A stretch of 7,979 nt of DNA from Candidatus Gastranaerophilales bacterium (GTDB lineage Bacteria; Cyanobacteriota; Vampirovibrionia; Gastranaerophilales; JAQUYY01), in assembly GCA_028691575.1 (NCBI GenBank), contig JAQUYY010000080.1:1-7979 (forward strand). Reading direction: 5' to 3'. Made by a program: the position numbers and the translations under genes. Position 1 is the stretch's first letter. Each line of letters begins with the position of its first letter. Of this stretch, positions 1-5,917 are shown one piece after another. The notes beneath the pieces were generated by a model, which saw only the letters and a list, made by a program, of their open reading frames with translations, was not told the DNA's origin and made no database searches.

Positions 1-35
1 GTCATGCCTGTTTTAAAATCGTTTGTTGAAATCAT
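1..35 (-). CDS. efp: Elongation factor P, N-terminal fragment (cut by window edge)
   Basis: Only the first 11 codons and part of the twelfth are inside the window, reading MISTNDFKTGM. This matches the start of bacterial EF-P, which in many Gram-positive bacteria and cyanobacteria begins M-I-S-x-N-D-F-[RK]-T-G. EF-P is the translation factor that relieves ribosome stalling at polyproline stretches. An AGGTAG ribosome binding site lies at about 43-49, 7 nt before the ATG. The gene follows aroQ on the same strand after a 62-nt gap, so the two may be cotranscribed; aroQ and efp are also close neighbours in Bacillus-type genomes. Identity rests on 11 residues only, but the string is distinctive. 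Confidence 0.75.
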   Translation of the reverse strand, partial: MISTNDFKTGM

Positions 36-97
36 AGTTTATCTACCTATTTTTCTAATTTCTTTGATGATATAAAAATATCGTTATAAAAGCAAGT

Positions 98-535
98 TTA
101 TTGATTAAAATGTGTTACAAGTGCAGTTAAACCGTATATATAACTGTATTTTCCAAATCCGCAAATTTGACCTATACATACAGCTGCGGTGTATGATTTG
201 TGTCTAAATTCTTCTCGGGCATGGATATTTGAAAGATGAATTTCTACTGTTGGAATATTTACAGCCGAAAGGGCATCTCTAATTGCAACACTTGTATGAG
301 TATAAGCAGCAGGATTAATTAAAATTCCGTCAAATTGATTTTTTGCACTTTGAATTTTATCAATCAACTCTCCCTCGCTGTTAGATTGAAAAAACTCTAA
401 TTCAGTATCCAATTTTTGGGCTTTTTCTTGAAGCATGGTTTTGATATTTTCTAATGTATCATCCCCATATTTATCAGGCTCTCTTGTACCCAATAGATTC
501 AAATTTGGTCCGTTAATAACAAGTATTTTCTTCAT
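98..535 (-). CDS. aroQ: 3-dehydroquinate dehydratase, type II
   Basis: Type II dehydroquinase catalyses the reversible dehydration of 3-dehydroquinate to 3-dehydroshikimate, third step of the shikimate pathway, in the cytoplasm; the family forms dodecamers. At 145 residues it has the usual full length. The N-terminal signature NGPNLNLLGTREP (8-20) is followed by the catalytic tyrosine Y23 on the lid loop, with R18 as the partner. INPAAYTHTS (73-82) supplies substrate-binding N74 and H80. EIHLSN (98-103) holds the catalytic histidine H100, and R111 closes the active site. All expected residues are present, so it should be active. An AAGGAA ribosome binding site sits about 10 nt before the ATG, which fixes the start. 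The gene is transcribed leftward ahead of efp. The alternative type I enzyme (AroD) is unrelated in sequence and excluded. Confidence 0.97.
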   Translation of the reverse strand: MKKILVINGPNLNLLGTREPDKYGDDTLENIKTMLQEKAQKLDTELEFFQSNSEGELIDKIQSAKNQFDGILINPAAYTHTSVAIRDALSAVNIPTVEIHLSNIHAREEFRHKSYTAAVCIGQICGFGKYSYIYGLTALVTHFNQ

Positions 536-570
536 TTAATTAATTCCTTTTGAATTTTTTTGATTCATTT

Positions 571-576
571 ATTATA
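571..576 (-). promoter_or_regulatory. Probable -10 box for aroQ
   Basis: A perfect TATAAT on the minus strand lies 36 nt upstream of the aroQ start codon in very AT-rich DNA. No convincing -35 hexamer is visible at 17 nt spacing, so this is a position-based guess. The intergenic stretch 536-700 must also hold the promoter for the plus-strand gene at 701, for which I see no clear match. Confidence 0.35.
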
Positions 577-700
577 TAACAATAATAATTTTTTTAAAAT
601 AACTTAACAATTACAATTCTTTAAGGCAATAAAAAAGAATAGCATGTTTTTATTAATATATAGGGGATTTAAAAAATAGAGGAAAAAAGGGGAATATATT

Positions 701-934
701 ATGTCTATTGGGGCTAAGGATAAAATTGACAAACTTTTAGTAAAAAAATATGCCAATGAAAAAATGGAAAATCACGATAACATTGTTAAATGTGTTGTTT
801 CCGCAGAAGAAATGCTTGGCGTTATGAATGATTATGCACAAGTTCAAAGAAATATGCTTGCTTTAAATTATAAACTTAAAAATATCGGCACAAATCTTTC
901 GACAAAAGTTGCCTATTGTAAAGCAAGAGCATAG
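701..934 (+). CDS. Small hypothetical protein, 77 residues, helical
   Basis: I do not recognise this protein. It is 77 residues, mildly basic and predicted by eye to be almost wholly helical, with an amphipathic stretch over about 32-62 (VVSAEEMLGVMNDYAQVQ and on). It has two cysteines (C31, C73), no tryptophan, no signal peptide and no membrane segment, so it is probably cytosolic. Gene reality is supported by a purine-rich AAAGGGGAA ribosome binding site at 687-694 with good spacing to ATG, a TAG stop, and a strong intrinsic terminator 20 nt downstream. It stands alone, divergent from aroQ and convergent with the 118-residue gene, so context gives no functional clue. A lineage-specific regulator or structural peptide is possible, but nothing in the sequence decides it. 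Confidence 0.65.
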   Translation: MSIGAKDKIDKLLVKKYANEKMENHDNIVKCVVSAEEMLGVMNDYAQVQRNMLALNYKLKNIGTNLSTKVAYCKARA

Positions 935-953
935 TTAATAAATTTTGATGTAA

Positions 954-982
954 AAAAAGACTTAGTAATTCTAAGTCTTTTT
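954..982. terminator. Bidirectional intrinsic terminator
   Basis: A perfect 12-bp stem, AAAAAGACTTAG (954-965) and CTAAGTCTTTTT (971-982), closes on a 5-nt loop TAATT. The arm ends give a U tract on either strand, so one hairpin can end transcripts from both convergent genes. It lies 20 nt after the stop of the 77-residue gene and 8 nt beyond the stop of the 118-residue minus-strand gene. Confidence 0.87.
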
Positions 983-989
983 GAATTAT

Positions 990-1346
990 TTATTTTAATA
1001 AGTTAGCATTATCTACTTTCATTTTTTCTGATATCTTTGTTAAGACATTTGCATCTGTAAGATCTAAAATTCCAGCTTTATTTTTCATTGTATCAAGAGC
1101 ATAGTTAAAAATTTCTATAAATTTATTCGTACTATATCCATCAGGAACTTTGCATCTTGTAAACTTATCTGATATCTCACTATCGTATACTCTACAGCAA
1201 TAACCACCGTCAATTGTTGACGGTGTTATTTTTCTTACATTTTTAGGATCAACTGTAGATGGAACTTTTTTAGCGATGACGCCAAACAAGGATTCTATTG
1301 CATTAAACTTAACGTGACCACTAAAACTTACCGGGTTAGTATTCAT
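990..1346 (-). CDS. Small hypothetical protein with N-terminal NPVSFSG tag
   Basis: This is a 118-residue protein of unknown function. The start chosen is the ATG at 1344-1346, because a full AGGAGG ribosome binding site (in 1356-1362) sits 9 nt before it; a longer frame up to 1415 would add a hydrophobic leader across that site and is unlikely. The protein opens MNTNPVSFSGHVKF. Many short proteins of gut Gastranaerophilales open with a similar N-P-x-S-F-x-G tag (from memory, not checked). After the tag come a basic region (26-40, AKKVPSTVDPKNVRK), a Cys-Cys pair and a third Cys in the middle, and a helical C terminus. No signal peptide or membrane helix is seen. It converges on the 77-residue gene through a shared terminator and is divergent from maf. 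Confidence 0.8.
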   Translation of the reverse strand: MNTNPVSFSGHVKFNAIESLFGVIAKKVPSTVDPKNVRKITPSTIDGGYCCRVYDSEISDKFTRCKVPDGYSTNKFIEIFNYALDTMKNKAGILDLTDANVLTKISEKMKVDNANLLK

Positions 1347-1590
1347 TTTATATTTGCCTCCTATTTCTATGCTAAGTATAAGAAATAAGAAAAAAAAATA
1401 ATTGATAAAAACCAATATTAATTGTAAAGTTTTTTTACATGTTGTATTAAAATAAAAGATAATAAAATCTATAATTAAAAAATAAACAATTAATCTTTAA
1501 CTTGCATTTAGCTTGATTTCATTATAGAAATGTTATCTATTATCAAATAATCATTTGTAAGACACATTATTTATAAAGTTGAAATTGACA

Positions 1591-2163
1591 ATGAGAAAAA
1601 TTATATTAGCCTCAAAATCACCGCGAAGAAAAGAACTTTTAGAAAGAATCGGATTGAATTTTGAGATTATTCCGGCACAAATTGAAGAAAAAGTAGAATA
1701 TCCAACGCAGGAAGCCGTTGAAAAGGTTGCATTTGATAAAGCAAAGGATATAGCCGAAAACTATACTAAATCAGCTCTTATTATCGGTTCTGATACAATT
1801 GTTATTTGCAACGAAGAAATTCTTGAAAAACCTAAAAATAGGCAAGATGCATATAGAATGCTGAAAATGCTTAGCAATAATAAACATCGTGTGATATCAG
1901 GAATTGCAATAATTGATACAGAAAATGGCAATTCTATAACTGATTCTGTAGTCAGTGAAGTGTATTTTAAGGAATTAAGCGAAGAAGAGATTAATCATTA
2001 CCTTGATACTGATGAACCGTATGATAAAGCCGGTTCTTATGGCATTCAAGGTCTTGGGTGTTTGTTTATAAAATCAATAAATGGTTGCTACAACAATATC
2101 ATGGGAATTTCGACATATAAACTTGCCCAAATGCTTGAAAAAATGGGAGTTAAAATACTTTAG
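1591..2163 (+). CDS. maf: Maf nucleotide pyrophosphatase (dTTP/UTP type)
   Basis: Maf proteins hydrolyse non-canonical or excess nucleoside triphosphates to monophosphate and pyrophosphate, and in some bacteria affect septum formation. This copy is 190 residues, normal length. The N-terminal phosphate-binding signature is S8-x-S10-P11-R12-R13. The catalytic aspartate is D68 in GSDTIV, followed by K80 in LEKPKN. The motif PYDKAGSYGIQGLG (143-156) is the form found in the YhdE subfamily that acts on dTTP and UTP, rather than the YceF type. The start is set at the ATG at 1591, since the family begins M-x-K-I-I-L-A-S; a TTG at 1579 would add four residues without a better ribosome site. No clear Shine-Dalgarno is seen at either. 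The stop lies 2 nt from the original stop of the convergent radical SAM gene. Confidence 0.95.
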   Translation: MRKIILASKSPRRKELLERIGLNFEIIPAQIEEKVEYPTQEAVEKVAFDKAKDIAENYTKSALIIGSDTIVICNEEILEKPKNRQDAYRMLKMLSNNKHRVISGIAIIDTENGNSITDSVVSEVYFKELSEEEINHYLDTDEPYDKAGSYGIQGLGCLFIKSINGCYNNIMGISTYKLAQMLEKMGVKIL

Positions 2164-2165
2164 AA

Positions 2166-2330
2166 TTAAAATGACATAAATGCTTTAATTTTTTCTTGAA
2201 AAATATCTCTGCAAACTTCCCCGGCAACTTTTGAAATCTCCTTTCGTATGGAATTTTTTGCAGTGCAAACCATCCAGAACTTGTTGCATTTTTGGCATGA
2301 CTGCATTGTTTCAAGAGTTTTTGCATTGTT
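2166..2330 (-). pseudogene. Detached C-terminal tail of the radical SAM gene
   Basis: Directly behind the TGA, in the same frame, 54 codons stay open to a TAA at 2166-2168. The encoded tail starts NNAKTLETMQS and carries a cysteine cluster C-Q-K-C-N-K-F-W-M-V-C, which fits the auxiliary 4Fe-4S cluster end of a SPASM-like domain, then a basic helical end. No frameshift is needed; a single TGA-to-TGG change restores a 334-residue protein. The tail has its own TGG tryptophan (position 299 of the restored protein). With the tail included the gene ends 2 nt from maf, a natural convergent arrangement, which argues that the ancestral gene ended here. Separate translation is unlikely, as no start with a ribosome site opens this frame. 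Confidence 0.8.
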
Positions 2331-3170
2331 TCAGATTTCTTCAAAAGAATTTTCTTTTATATTTCCGACAGAAATTATTTCCATATTACAAGGATAAATA
2401 TCTCCTTTAGGATCAAGAAAAAACGAATTTTCTAGTGCCTGACAAGGAAGTGGTCGTTTATGGTATTTGGCATATTCTGCCAACCCTTTTAAATAATAGG
2501 TTCTTAAAAGTCGTCTTGGGTTAAAAGACTTATATTCACCGGCTACAACATAATTTATTTGTTCTTCCAGTCTTCCTACGGGTGGCGGAAGATTTGTATC
2601 AATTCCAAAATAATTATCAGAATTATGTACAATGCTCATTGTAAACTCGATATCAAGTGCCTTGCAAAGATTATAAACTTTTACAAGATGCCCGATGTTA
2701 TCTTGACTTGCTGTATAGCCGATTCTAATATCTTTTATGCCTTCTTTTTTAAGTCTTGAAATTGTTTCTAAAACTTTGTTGTAAGCATCCTCAACTCCTC
2801 TGATTTCAGAGTGCATTTTGCCTATTCCGTCAACTGAAATTGCAATACAGGCTTTTTTGTTTATTTTTGAAATTGCTTTCATATCTTTGACGATTTTATC
2901 TGTCAAAAAACCGTTTGAAGAAAAAACCAGACGGGTTTTTGGGTTAGCCGAAGTTATTATTTCAATAATTTCAACCAAATCTTTTCTTAAAAACGGCTCT
3001 CCGCCTGTTATATTAATGTCTCGAAGTGTTTTTGGCAAATTTGCAAAATCTGCCGGAGTTAAATCATCTTTTAGAGTTTCTTGCCAGATATTGCACATTT
3101 TACAACGGGCATTGCAATTGTAGGTTACAGCAATTAAAGCATCAGTTGCTGTTCTTTTAGTGTTTTTCAT
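2331..3170 (-). CDS. Radical SAM/SPASM-type protein, cut short by an in-frame TGA
   Basis: The N terminus is a classical radical SAM core: the 4Fe-4S motif C19-x3-C23-x2-C26 within VTYNCNARCKMCNIW, and the SAM-binding GGEP at 56-59. A C-terminal auxiliary-cluster domain begins with C243 and G256-x4-C261. The frame then stops at TGA (2331-2333) after SFEEI, where SPASM-type proteins commonly read E-I-W-N. Read past the TGA, the same frame continues for 54 codons and supplies C292-x2-C295-x6-C302. So the 279-residue product keeps the core but loses three likely cluster ligands. An AGGTAG ribosome site at 3174-3179 supports the start. The substrate is unknown: such proteins modify peptides, lipids or sugars, and no partner gene is adjacent. 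It may be a recent pseudogene, a readthrough gene or a sequencing variant. Confidence 0.88.
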   Translation of the reverse strand: MKNTKRTATDALIAVTYNCNARCKMCNIWQETLKDDLTPADFANLPKTLRDINITGGEPFLRKDLVEIIEIITSANPKTRLVFSSNGFLTDKIVKDMKAISKINKKACIAISVDGIGKMHSEIRGVEDAYNKVLETISRLKKEGIKDIRIGYTASQDNIGHLVKVYNLCKALDIEFTMSIVHNSDNYFGIDTNLPPPVGRLEEQINYVVAGEYKSFNPRRLLRTYYLKGLAEYAKYHKRPLPCQALENSFFLDPKGDIYPCNMEIISVGNIKENSFEEI

Positions 3171-3210
3171 AGTTCTACCTGCTGATTTTCTACTCTTCTA
3201 TATCAAATAA

Positions 3211-3237
3211 CAGGCAACTATTTCATGAAAGTGCCTG
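3211..3237. repeat. Small inverted repeat upstream of the radical SAM gene
   Basis: CAGGCA (3211-3216) and TGCCTG (3232-3237) form a 6-bp dyad enclosing a second, off-centre palindrome TTTCATGAAA (3221-3230). It lies 41 nt before the radical SAM start, in its probable leader or promoter region. There is no U tract, so a terminator is unlikely; an operator or a leader hairpin is possible. The rest of 3171-3344 shows nothing recognisable. Confidence 0.4.
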
Positions 3238-3344
3238 ATTAGATAATCATTGGTGTTAATTTTTAAATATTGATATTTCGTCCGATGATTTTAAGTTAAA
3301 AAATTGAGAAAATGTTTAAAGAATAGCCCGAGTGACAGTTTGCG

Positions 3345-3491
3345 ATGAATAAAAAAGAATTTTTTTTAATAGCTATAATTGTTATGTATACTTATTTTGC
3401 GATAATTTTTCAGGTTAATTTGAAGAATTTAAAAGTTTTTAATGTTGAACATTTTGAGCATAATTTGCCTGTTTTTAATGCGTTTAATTAA
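3345..3491 (+). CDS. Putative 48-residue single-helix membrane peptide
   Basis: A short frame from ATG 3345 to TAA 3489-3491 encodes 48 residues. It opens with a charged MNKKE, followed by one hydrophobic segment at about 6-23 (FFLIAIIVMYTYFAIIFQ), then a polar tail with N, K, E and H residues. This is the layout of a small bitopic inner-membrane protein. The lysines before the helix suggest an N-in orientation. An in-frame TGA lies 9 nt before the ATG, so no earlier start exists. The ribosome site is weak (GAGTGA, about 9 nt upstream). It fills a gap of nearly 400 nt between two minus-strand genes. In such AT-rich DNA a chance hydrophobic frame is a real alternative. Function unknown. Confidence 0.45.
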   Translation: MNKKEFFLIAIIVMYTYFAIIFQVNLKNLKVFNVEHFEHNLPVFNAFN

Positions 3492-3563
3492 AAGTTAAAT
3501 CAGAAAGTAAAATAAAGACAATCAGTGTTTTAATTAATATAATAAATTTTTGGCAAAATTGAT

Positions 3564-4442
3564 TTAATTGTTTAAATTCGCAAGAAGTCTGTTTAGTATT
3601 TCCAAAAACTTCTTTTCCCCGCCTTTTTCGTGAATAATTCCCTTGGGAATTGCAAAAGGCTCTACGCCAACAGAAACATACGTTATTTCGCTAAAACCTT
3701 TTAAAATCATATTGTAATCACTGCCGTTTATTCCGTCTATTTTGCCAAATTCATCGCCAAATACGATAATTTCATTTTCATCAACTTCAATGTTTTCGAC
3801 CAACCATTTCATCGAATCTTTTTTATCTGTTATACCAATTTCAACAAATTTGCCATCAGTAGTAATTTTTAGATTTTTGAACTGATAGGATTTAGCCAAA
3901 GTATTCACCATGTCACAAACTTTCTTTATTCTGCCACTCCAGCCGTGTTTATCAAGATAATGATTTGTATCGATAACCAGTTGTTTTATCATTTCTTTTG
4001 GCGGATTTTCCCATTCGGAATTTAAATTAATTTTTCTTCTGTTCATACGGTTAAAAATTATCTTTATATTGGTTTTAGAAGTAATCTCTATTTGCTGTTT
4101 TATCTTAATTGCAATTTTGTCTAAAATATCATTTTCTGTTTGAGAAGCTATTTTTGAATAAATATTTGTAAGTGTATCATTTTTATCGTAAGCAAAAACT
4201 TCGGACCCTCTATTAGTGAGCATATAAATGTTTTGCTTAAAATCACTTTCAAGTAGGGATAAAAATTGATTGTTTATATTGTTTATATTTGTGCCTGTGA
4301 TTATGGCAATTTTTGTTCCTTTTTCTAAAAATTTTGCAATTACACATGCCAATTGATGACAGTCAGAATTTCTGTCATACACAGCTGTTCCATCCCAATC
4401 GAATGCGATTAATTTATATTTTTTCTCTAAAAATTCTTTCAT
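3564..4442 (-). CDS. HAD-superfamily phosphatase, IIB (Cof-like) type
   Basis: This is a 292-residue cytoplasmic phosphohydrolase. Motif I is FDWDGTAV with nucleophile D15 and acid/base D17. Motif II is the threonine T49 in IITGT. Motif III is a lysine in TDKKDSMKW (K208 most likely). Motif IV is G229-D230-x5-D236, for Mg2+ binding. The long stretch between motifs II and III (about 75-200), including TNRGSEVF, is the position and size of the C2B cap that defines the IIB group (Cof, sucrose-phosphate, trehalose-phosphate and mannosyl-3-phosphoglycerate phosphatases). All four motifs are present, so it should be active, most likely on a sugar phosphate or similar small metabolite; the substrate cannot be read from sequence. 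No clear Shine-Dalgarno precedes the ATG. It is divergent from thiE, with a palindromic element between them. Confidence 0.85.
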   Translation of the reverse strand: MKEFLEKKYKLIAFDWDGTAVYDRNSDCHQLACVIAKFLEKGTKIAIITGTNINNINNQFLSLLESDFKQNIYMLTNRGSEVFAYDKNDTLTNIYSKIASQTENDILDKIAIKIKQQIEITSKTNIKIIFNRMNRRKINLNSEWENPPKEMIKQLVIDTNHYLDKHGWSGRIKKVCDMVNTLAKSYQFKNLKITTDGKFVEIGITDKKDSMKWLVENIEVDENEIIVFGDEFGKIDGINGSDYNMILKGFSEITYVSVGVEPFAIPKGIIHEKGGEKKFLEILNRLLANLNN

Positions 4443-4508
4443 AGTTATTTTAAGATATAACTTTTTTCAAATAAATTCATTCTCTTTTTTGCTAATGAAA
4501 TTCTTTTA

Positions 4509-4665
4509 GAGCTTGCGGAAAAATTAAAATTTTTCTCGCAATCCTCATTGTCCGGCTTACACCCATACCGCCGGCTATCCCGCAGCCGGTATGGGCTTAG
4601 CACTTCTAAGGTCGGATTTGAAAACTCGCAAAAAATTGTCATTTTTTGAATTTTTCCGCATCCTC
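4509..4665. mobile_element. Candidate MITE-like palindromic element, 157 bp
   Basis: The element is bounded by 17-nt terminal inverted repeats: left GAGCTTGCGGAAAAATT (4509-4525), right its inverted copy at 4649-4665, 15 of 17 matching (mismatches at positions 4 and 5). It is flanked by direct repeats TTA at 4506-4508 and 4666-4668, consistent with a TA-type target duplication as made by IS630/Tc1-mariner transposases. Inside are a further AT-rich dyad (4528-4534 with 4631-4637), direct copies of CTCGCA (4535-4540, 4625-4630) and a GC-rich central hairpin. It carries no transposase. The GC-rich core stands out from the surrounding AT-rich DNA. It sits between the divergent HAD and thiE genes, about 65 nt from each start. 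Alternatives are a structured RNA or an extragenic palindrome; copy number elsewhere is not visible here. Confidence 0.5.
4562..4595. repeat. GC-rich central hairpin of the palindromic element
   Basis: CCCATACCG (4562-4570) pairs perfectly with CGGTATGGG (4587-4595). A competing inner dyad, CCGGC (4571-4575) with GCCGG (4585-4589), can slip against it. At roughly two-thirds G+C this is the most GC-rich patch of the window. No T tract follows on either strand, so it is not an ordinary intrinsic terminator. Confidence 0.8.
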
Positions 4666-4674
4666 TTATCAAAG

Positions 4675-4703
4675 ATGACACTCCTCTTAATTTGTTGTAT
4701 AAA
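4675..4703 (+). promoter_or_regulatory. Sigma70-like promoter for thiE
   Basis: A -35 box ATGACA (4675-4680, one off TTGACA) and a -10 box TATAAA (4698-4703) are separated by exactly 17 nt. Transcription would begin near 4710, giving a leader of only about 20 nt before the GTG at 4732. That is too short for a TPP riboswitch. The promoter starts 7 nt outside the TTA repeat that bounds the palindromic element. Confidence 0.55.
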
Positions 4704-4731
4704 TATATTGTCAAAAAGTTGAGATAAAAGA

Positions 4732-5772
4732 GTGAAAAGAATTATTGACGCAAACTTAAATAGAGCAACAGAAGCCCTGAGAGTTTTAGAAGAAATTGCA
4801 AGGTTTTATTTTAATGATGAAAAAAATTCTTCTATTCTTAAAAATATACGCCATCAGCTTTCGATTTCACTTGATGAGGATTATGAAAACCTTTTAAAAT
4901 CAAGGGATACCCAAAATGATATCGGTATATATATTTCTAATCCGACTGAGAGAAAAGATATTTTTACTGTGTTTAAGGCAAATTTTAAAAGATTACAGCA
5001 GGCATTAAGAACTCTTGGCGAATATGCGCCATTGGTAAATAAGGAATTGTCTGTATATGAAAAATTGAGGTATGAATCTTATACTTTGGAGAAAATTATG
5101 TTTGAAAAATTATCGCAAAAAGTTAATAAATACAGACTTATGGATAAAAAATTGTATCTGGTTACGGATAGCAGCAAGTTTTCAACGGAAGACGAATTTT
5201 TAAACGCTGTTGCATCAGCCCTAAAAGGCGGTGTGCAAATTATTCAATTGCGTGAAAAAACTGCAAATGCCAAAATCATCATAAATCTGGGACGAAAAGT
5301 CAGAGAACTTTGTTCCTTATACAATGCTCTATTTATAATAAATGACAGGATTGATATTGCTCAAATTATTGATGCAGATGGTGTTCATATCGGTCAGGAT
5401 GATGTCGATATAGAGTATGCAAGAGAAATTTTAGGCGAAAATAAAATTATCGGGCTATCGACACATTCTCCGGAACAAGCAATTGATGCAGTCAATAGAG
5501 GTGCCGATTATATCGGTGTCGGACCTGTTTTTACGACACCTACAAAGCCCGGAAGACAGTCTGTTGGTTTAGAATATGTCGAATGGGCAAGTAAAAATAT
5601 TGATATTCCCTGGTTTGCAATTGGCGGAATCGATTTGGAAAACATCAATGACGTTATAAATTCAGGGGCATCAAGAATTGCCGTCGTAAGAGCAATTATT
5701 AATGCAGGGAATCCGGATATTGCAGTACAAAATTTCAAGCAAGCACTGGATTGTGATTTCATAACAAGATAA
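4732..5772 (+). CDS. thiE: Two-domain ThiD2-ThiE thiamine-phosphate synthase
   Basis: This 346-residue protein joins two domains, as in cyanobacteria. Residues 1 to about 130 (opening RIIDANLNRATEALRVLEE) match the ThiD2-type N-terminal domain, described as a kinase acting on HMP-phosphate to make HMP-PP. Residues about 138-340 are the ThiE TIM barrel that couples HMP-PP with the thiazole phosphate to give thiamine phosphate. ThiE motifs are all present: QLREK (172-176, PPi-binding), N204-D205, DGVHIGQDD (216-224, Mg2+ aspartates D205 and D224), GPVFTTPTKPG (264-274) and AIGGI (296-300). A stand-alone ThiE is about 210 residues, so the extra length is the fused domain. The start is a GTG; the ATG codons inside are all within conserved sequence. 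No other thiamine gene is adjacent. Confidence 0.95.
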   Translation: MKRIIDANLNRATEALRVLEEIARFYFNDEKNSSILKNIRHQLSISLDEDYENLLKSRDTQNDIGIYISNPTERKDIFTVFKANFKRLQQALRTLGEYAPLVNKELSVYEKLRYESYTLEKIMFEKLSQKVNKYRLMDKKLYLVTDSSKFSTEDEFLNAVASALKGGVQIIQLREKTANAKIIINLGRKVRELCSLYNALFIINDRIDIAQIIDADGVHIGQDDVDIEYAREILGENKIIGLSTHSPEQAIDAVNRGADYIGVGPVFTTPTKPGRQSVGLEYVEWASKNIDIPWFAIGGIDLENINDVINSGASRIAVVRAIINAGNPDIAVQNFKQALDCDFITR

Positions 5773-5776
5773 AAAA

Positions 5777-5917
5777 CTAGCTGTTAATATCAAAATAATC
5801 TTTTTTGTTATGAGCTTTTCTCAATTTTCTTAGCTTTACTCTTTCTTCAAAAACCTCATTCAAATCGTTAAGTTTTTTTTGTGTAATACGTTCAAATTTT
5901 TCTTTTTTCTTTTTCAT
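5777..5917 (-). CDS. Small lysine-rich hypothetical protein, 46 residues
   Basis: The frame can be read from 5977, but the ATG at 5915-5917 is preferred because a TGAGGC ribosome site (5925-5930) lies 8 nt before it. The product opens MKKKKEKFERITQKK and continues as one highly charged, probably helical or coiled-coil segment (about 13-37) with many Lys, Arg and Glu and no Cys or Trp. It is basic overall, so binding to nucleic acid or the ribosome is possible but unproven. I recognise no family. Its TAG stop lies 4 nt beyond the thiE stop in convergent orientation, with no visible terminator between. It could still be a chance frame. Confidence 0.5.
   Translation of the reverse strand: MKKKKEKFERITQKKLNDLNEVFEERVKLRKLRKAHNKKDYFDINS

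Noticed and set aside
1347..1415. Longer start for the NPVSFSG protein with a hydrophobic leader
   Set aside because: The extension reads through the AGGAGG ribosome site and an AT-rich promoter-like stretch; the internal ATG with ideal spacing is far better supported.
2150..2344. 64-codon minus-strand frame at the end of the radical SAM gene
   Set aside because: It is out of frame with the radical SAM protein and overlaps maf. The true continuation, with conserved cysteines, is in the original frame, so no frameshift is needed.
2559..3123. Two plus-strand frames (2559-2759 and 2818-3123)
   Set aside because: Both lie antisense within the radical SAM core, whose motifs are clear, and lack ribosome sites.
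2166..3170. Genome-wide reassignment of UGA to tryptophan or use as selenocysteine
   Set aside because: Although no intact gene here ends in TGA, all 13 tryptophan codons counted are TGG and no other gene has an in-frame TGA; an AT-rich recoded genome would show many. The affected position is Trp in the family, not Cys, so selenocysteine is also unlikely.
3541..3563. AT-only hairpin (AATTTT TGGC AAAATT) after the HAD gene as terminator
   Set aside because: The stem has no G-C pairs and no clear U tract follows; in DNA this AT-rich such dyads arise by chance.
4445..4714. 89-codon minus-strand frame across the HAD-thiE gap
   Set aside because: It spans the whole palindromic element, has no ribosome site, and its composition reflects the inverted repeats; it also overlaps the thiE promoter.
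4443..4731. TPP riboswitch upstream of thiE
   Set aside because: No CUGAGA core or matching helices could be found by eye, and the likely promoter lies too close to the start codon.
5508..5762. 84-codon minus-strand frame inside thiE
   Set aside because: It is antisense to the conserved phosphate-binding part of the ThiE barrel, with no signals of its own.
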